Positions 62,059 to 64,000 of a DNA stretch of 64,000 nucleotides are shown piece by piece. Location: positions 14,474,109 through 14,538,108 of the forward strand of contig NC_069100.1 in the NCBI RefSeq assembly GCF_947172395.1, written 5' to 3'. The position numbers and the translations under genes were made by a program. The DNA comes from Bicyclus anynana. Lineage: Eukaryota; Arthropoda; Insecta; Lepidoptera; Nymphalidae. The number at the start of each line of letters is the position of its first letter. Position 1 is the stretch's first letter. A model generated the notes under the pieces. That model saw nothing but the letters and a program-made list of their open reading frames with translations. It was not told where the DNA came from and did not search any database.

Positions 62059-62982
62059 CTAGCGGACGCCCGCGACTTCGTCCGCGTGAAAGTCGTTGTA
62101 AACTTTCAACTACCCCTATCCTACCCTACCCCTATCCTACCCCTACCCTACCCTACACCTGCCCTACCCCTACCCTACCCTACCCCTACTCTACCCCACC
62201 CCTACCCCTACCCTACCCCTACCCTACTCATTAAGGCTGCACTTCTTTATTTATTCCTCCCACCGCGAGTCGCGTCGAGCGCGGCAACCGTTACACAAAA
62301 ATAATCCTTAAAGTCCTTCGAGCATGAATAATTAGTATTCACGCGCGATGGCTTAGCGTATTTCATGTATAACTTTGGTGTTTCTTTACCGATTTTTATG
62401 ATTCTTTTTTTATTGAATAGGTAATGGAATGTTAACTTTCTTATTAGGGATGAGTGATGAGTGTTATAAACATAAGAGTAGACAAATATAATTAGAAAGC
62501 TCCGAACTGCTAAGCTATCGGGAGTTACACGTGTTATTGTGAGTCAACCATAAAAGATAGACACATATATGCTGTTGTGTTTTTATAGATAATTTTAAGG
62601 AAAACATTTCCGTCATACATGATTTCTAAGTAACTTTAACCATTAAGGCTGTACACGCGACGGAAGCTTAAAAAATTGAGTAACTTCTCCCGTTTTCTCA
62701 ACATTTCTCTTCACTGCTCTGCTCCTATTGATAGTAGCGTAATGAAAAGTCTACTATAACCTGCCTAGGAGTATGTTGAATAATTGTACCAAGTTTCGTT
62801 AAAATCCGTCCAGTAGTTTTTGTTTCTATAAAGAACATACAGACAGACAGACAGACAGACAAAAATCTTACTGATTGCATTTTTGGCATCAGTATCGATC
62901 ACTAATCACCCCCTGATAGTTATTTTGGAAATATATTTCGTGTACAGAATTGACATCTCTACAGATTTATTATAAGTATAGA
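62059..62982 (-). mobile_element. Long non-autonomous Helitron, copy 2
   Basis: CTAG and hairpin at the left, TACCC array 62110-62228, GAGTCGCGTCGAGCGCGGCA, AACTTCTCCCGTTTTCTCAA, GACA microsatellite (62842-62862), right end TTTATTATAAGTATAGA. Reverse-oriented sister of 38515-39371. Confidence 0.75.
62110..62228 (+). repeat. TACCC array inside the Helitron
   Basis: About 119 bases of CCTACCC / CCCTACCCC units beginning about 50 bases from the Helitron 3' terminus. Confidence 0.9.
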
Positions 62983-63105
62983 TATCAAGATTTTTAGATA
63001 TAAGTAAATTGTCGGGTGGAAATAGTAGGCCATGGCTGGAGATGGGCAATCCCTTTTTAACTTTGTACATCAAGCGTAATTAGTAACCTTTCGCTTTTTA
63101 TATGC

Positions 63106-63417
63106 ATCGTCGTCATCAACCCATATTCGGCTCACTGCTGAGCTCGAGTCTCCTCTCAGAATGAGAGGGGTTAGGCCAATAGTTCACCACGTTGGCCCAA
63201 TACGGATTGGCAGACTTCACACACGCAGAGAATTAAGATAATTCTCTGGTATGCAGGTTTCCTCACGATGTTTTCCTTCACCGATTGAGACACGTGATAT
63301 TTAATTTCTTAAAATGCACACAACTGACAAGTTGGAGGTGCAGTCCCCGGACCGGATTCGAACCCACACCCTCCAGAATTGGAGGCAGAGGTCATATCCA
63401 CTGGGCTATCACGGCTC
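63106..63417 (-). mobile_element. SINE family B, full length
   Basis: From CATCAACCCATATTCGGCTC to GGGCTATCACGGCTC; a good reference copy of the family. Confidence 0.85.
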
Positions 63418-63599
63418 ACTATTATTATTATTATTTATATGCATAATAATGTTAAAAGATTATTAAACAACAAGTCCCATCAAAATCGGTTAAACCGTTT
63501 CAGAGCACTAGAGAACGCTGAGGACACGTCCTACAATACGCCCCTGACAATTACGTAACCTAAAGTATTATAGATAGTCCTTGACCTAAGGCATAGGTA

Positions 63600-63862
63600 A
63601 TAAGTTGCCTAAGCCTTGAATTTATAACAACCATAAAAACAACGATGTTTACTAGAAATAAACATGACGTCAATACTTTCATATGGAGTATCAGATCCTG
63701 ATATGAAAAAATGGGACCACATGGAATCAAATCCTTCAAAACAAAAAAAGAATTTTCTAAATCGGTCCATAATTAATGACGGAATTATCGCTGGACATAC
63801 ATAAAAAAACATATATACAGCCGAACGTAGAACCTCCTCCTTTTTGGAAGTCGGTTAAAAAC
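63600..63862. repeat. Unclassified dispersed element end
   Basis: The right end ACCTCCTCCTTTTTGGAAGT, then CGGTTAAAAAC, is the complement of ends at 35776, 40826 and 43029 (AACCGACTTCAAAAAAGGAG). Confidence 0.5.
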
Positions 63863-64000
63863 GTAAGTAATTGTCTTTTGGAGGGAAGCTAGGAAGCTTC
63901 ATTATCAAGGATTCTACATTTTTTTGAGAAACTGCGCAAAAGGACTTCTCTTCCCTTTGTCGGGAAAATTTGCAGATAATCTTAAAATAACGAAGATATA

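Overview
The window is nuclear DNA from a moth or butterfly (Lepidoptera). Three things point there: a neuropeptide F precursor of the lepidopteran type, small GT-AG-spliced exons scattered through AT-rich DNA, and a dense load of lepidopteran-style repeats (tRNA-headed SINEs, Helitrons ending in CTAG, a Copia element, CR1/Jockey- and RTE-like LINE fragments, and several MITE families). Most long open frames are transposon or repeat frames. The host genes are built from small exons, which I assembled by hand from splice sites, reading phase and protein motifs.

Layout. (1) 108-11119, minus: the first six coding exons of a CTD small phosphatase-like 2 (CTDSPL2) gene, whose catalytic domain lies beyond the left edge. 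(2) About 11150-14305: a head-to-head intergenic stretch with a palindromic NRF-1-like site, a hAT MITE and a second MITE. (3) 14306-15837, plus: a two-exon gene for a 73-residue coiled-coil protein that I do not recognise. (4) 16501-34637, minus: a complete 13-exon gene for a secreted protein of about 501 residues with three tandem C-type lectin domains. One intron holds a very young, intact Copia retrotransposon (21539-26102) with identical LTRs and a 5-bp target duplication. (5) 34638-40660: intergenic repeats. (6) 40670-40753: TATA-like box and probable non-coding first exon of the neuropeptide F gene. (7) 40754-59208: its inferred first intron of about 18.5 kb, filled with Helitrons, SINEs and MITEs. 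(8) 59211-60416, plus: the two coding exons of neuropeptide F. (9) 60453-64000: downstream DNA with SINEs and a Helitron.

The host genes are functionally unrelated: a probable nuclear phosphatase, a small coiled-coil protein, a probable haemolymph lectin-like protein and a brain/gut neuropeptide. The repeats form their own nested layers: a LINE inside a TIR element inside a CTDSPL2 intron, a Helitron inside a MITE, SINE pieces inside MITEs, and pentameric TACCC arrays carried near the 3' ends of Helitrons. I found no CRISPR array, no bacterial-type operon and no genuine tRNA or rRNA gene. I did not find a clearly new molecular system. The most notable items are the three-domain lectin with no visible sugar-binding motifs, the TACCC-carrying Helitrons, and the 6-bp-TSD TIR family.
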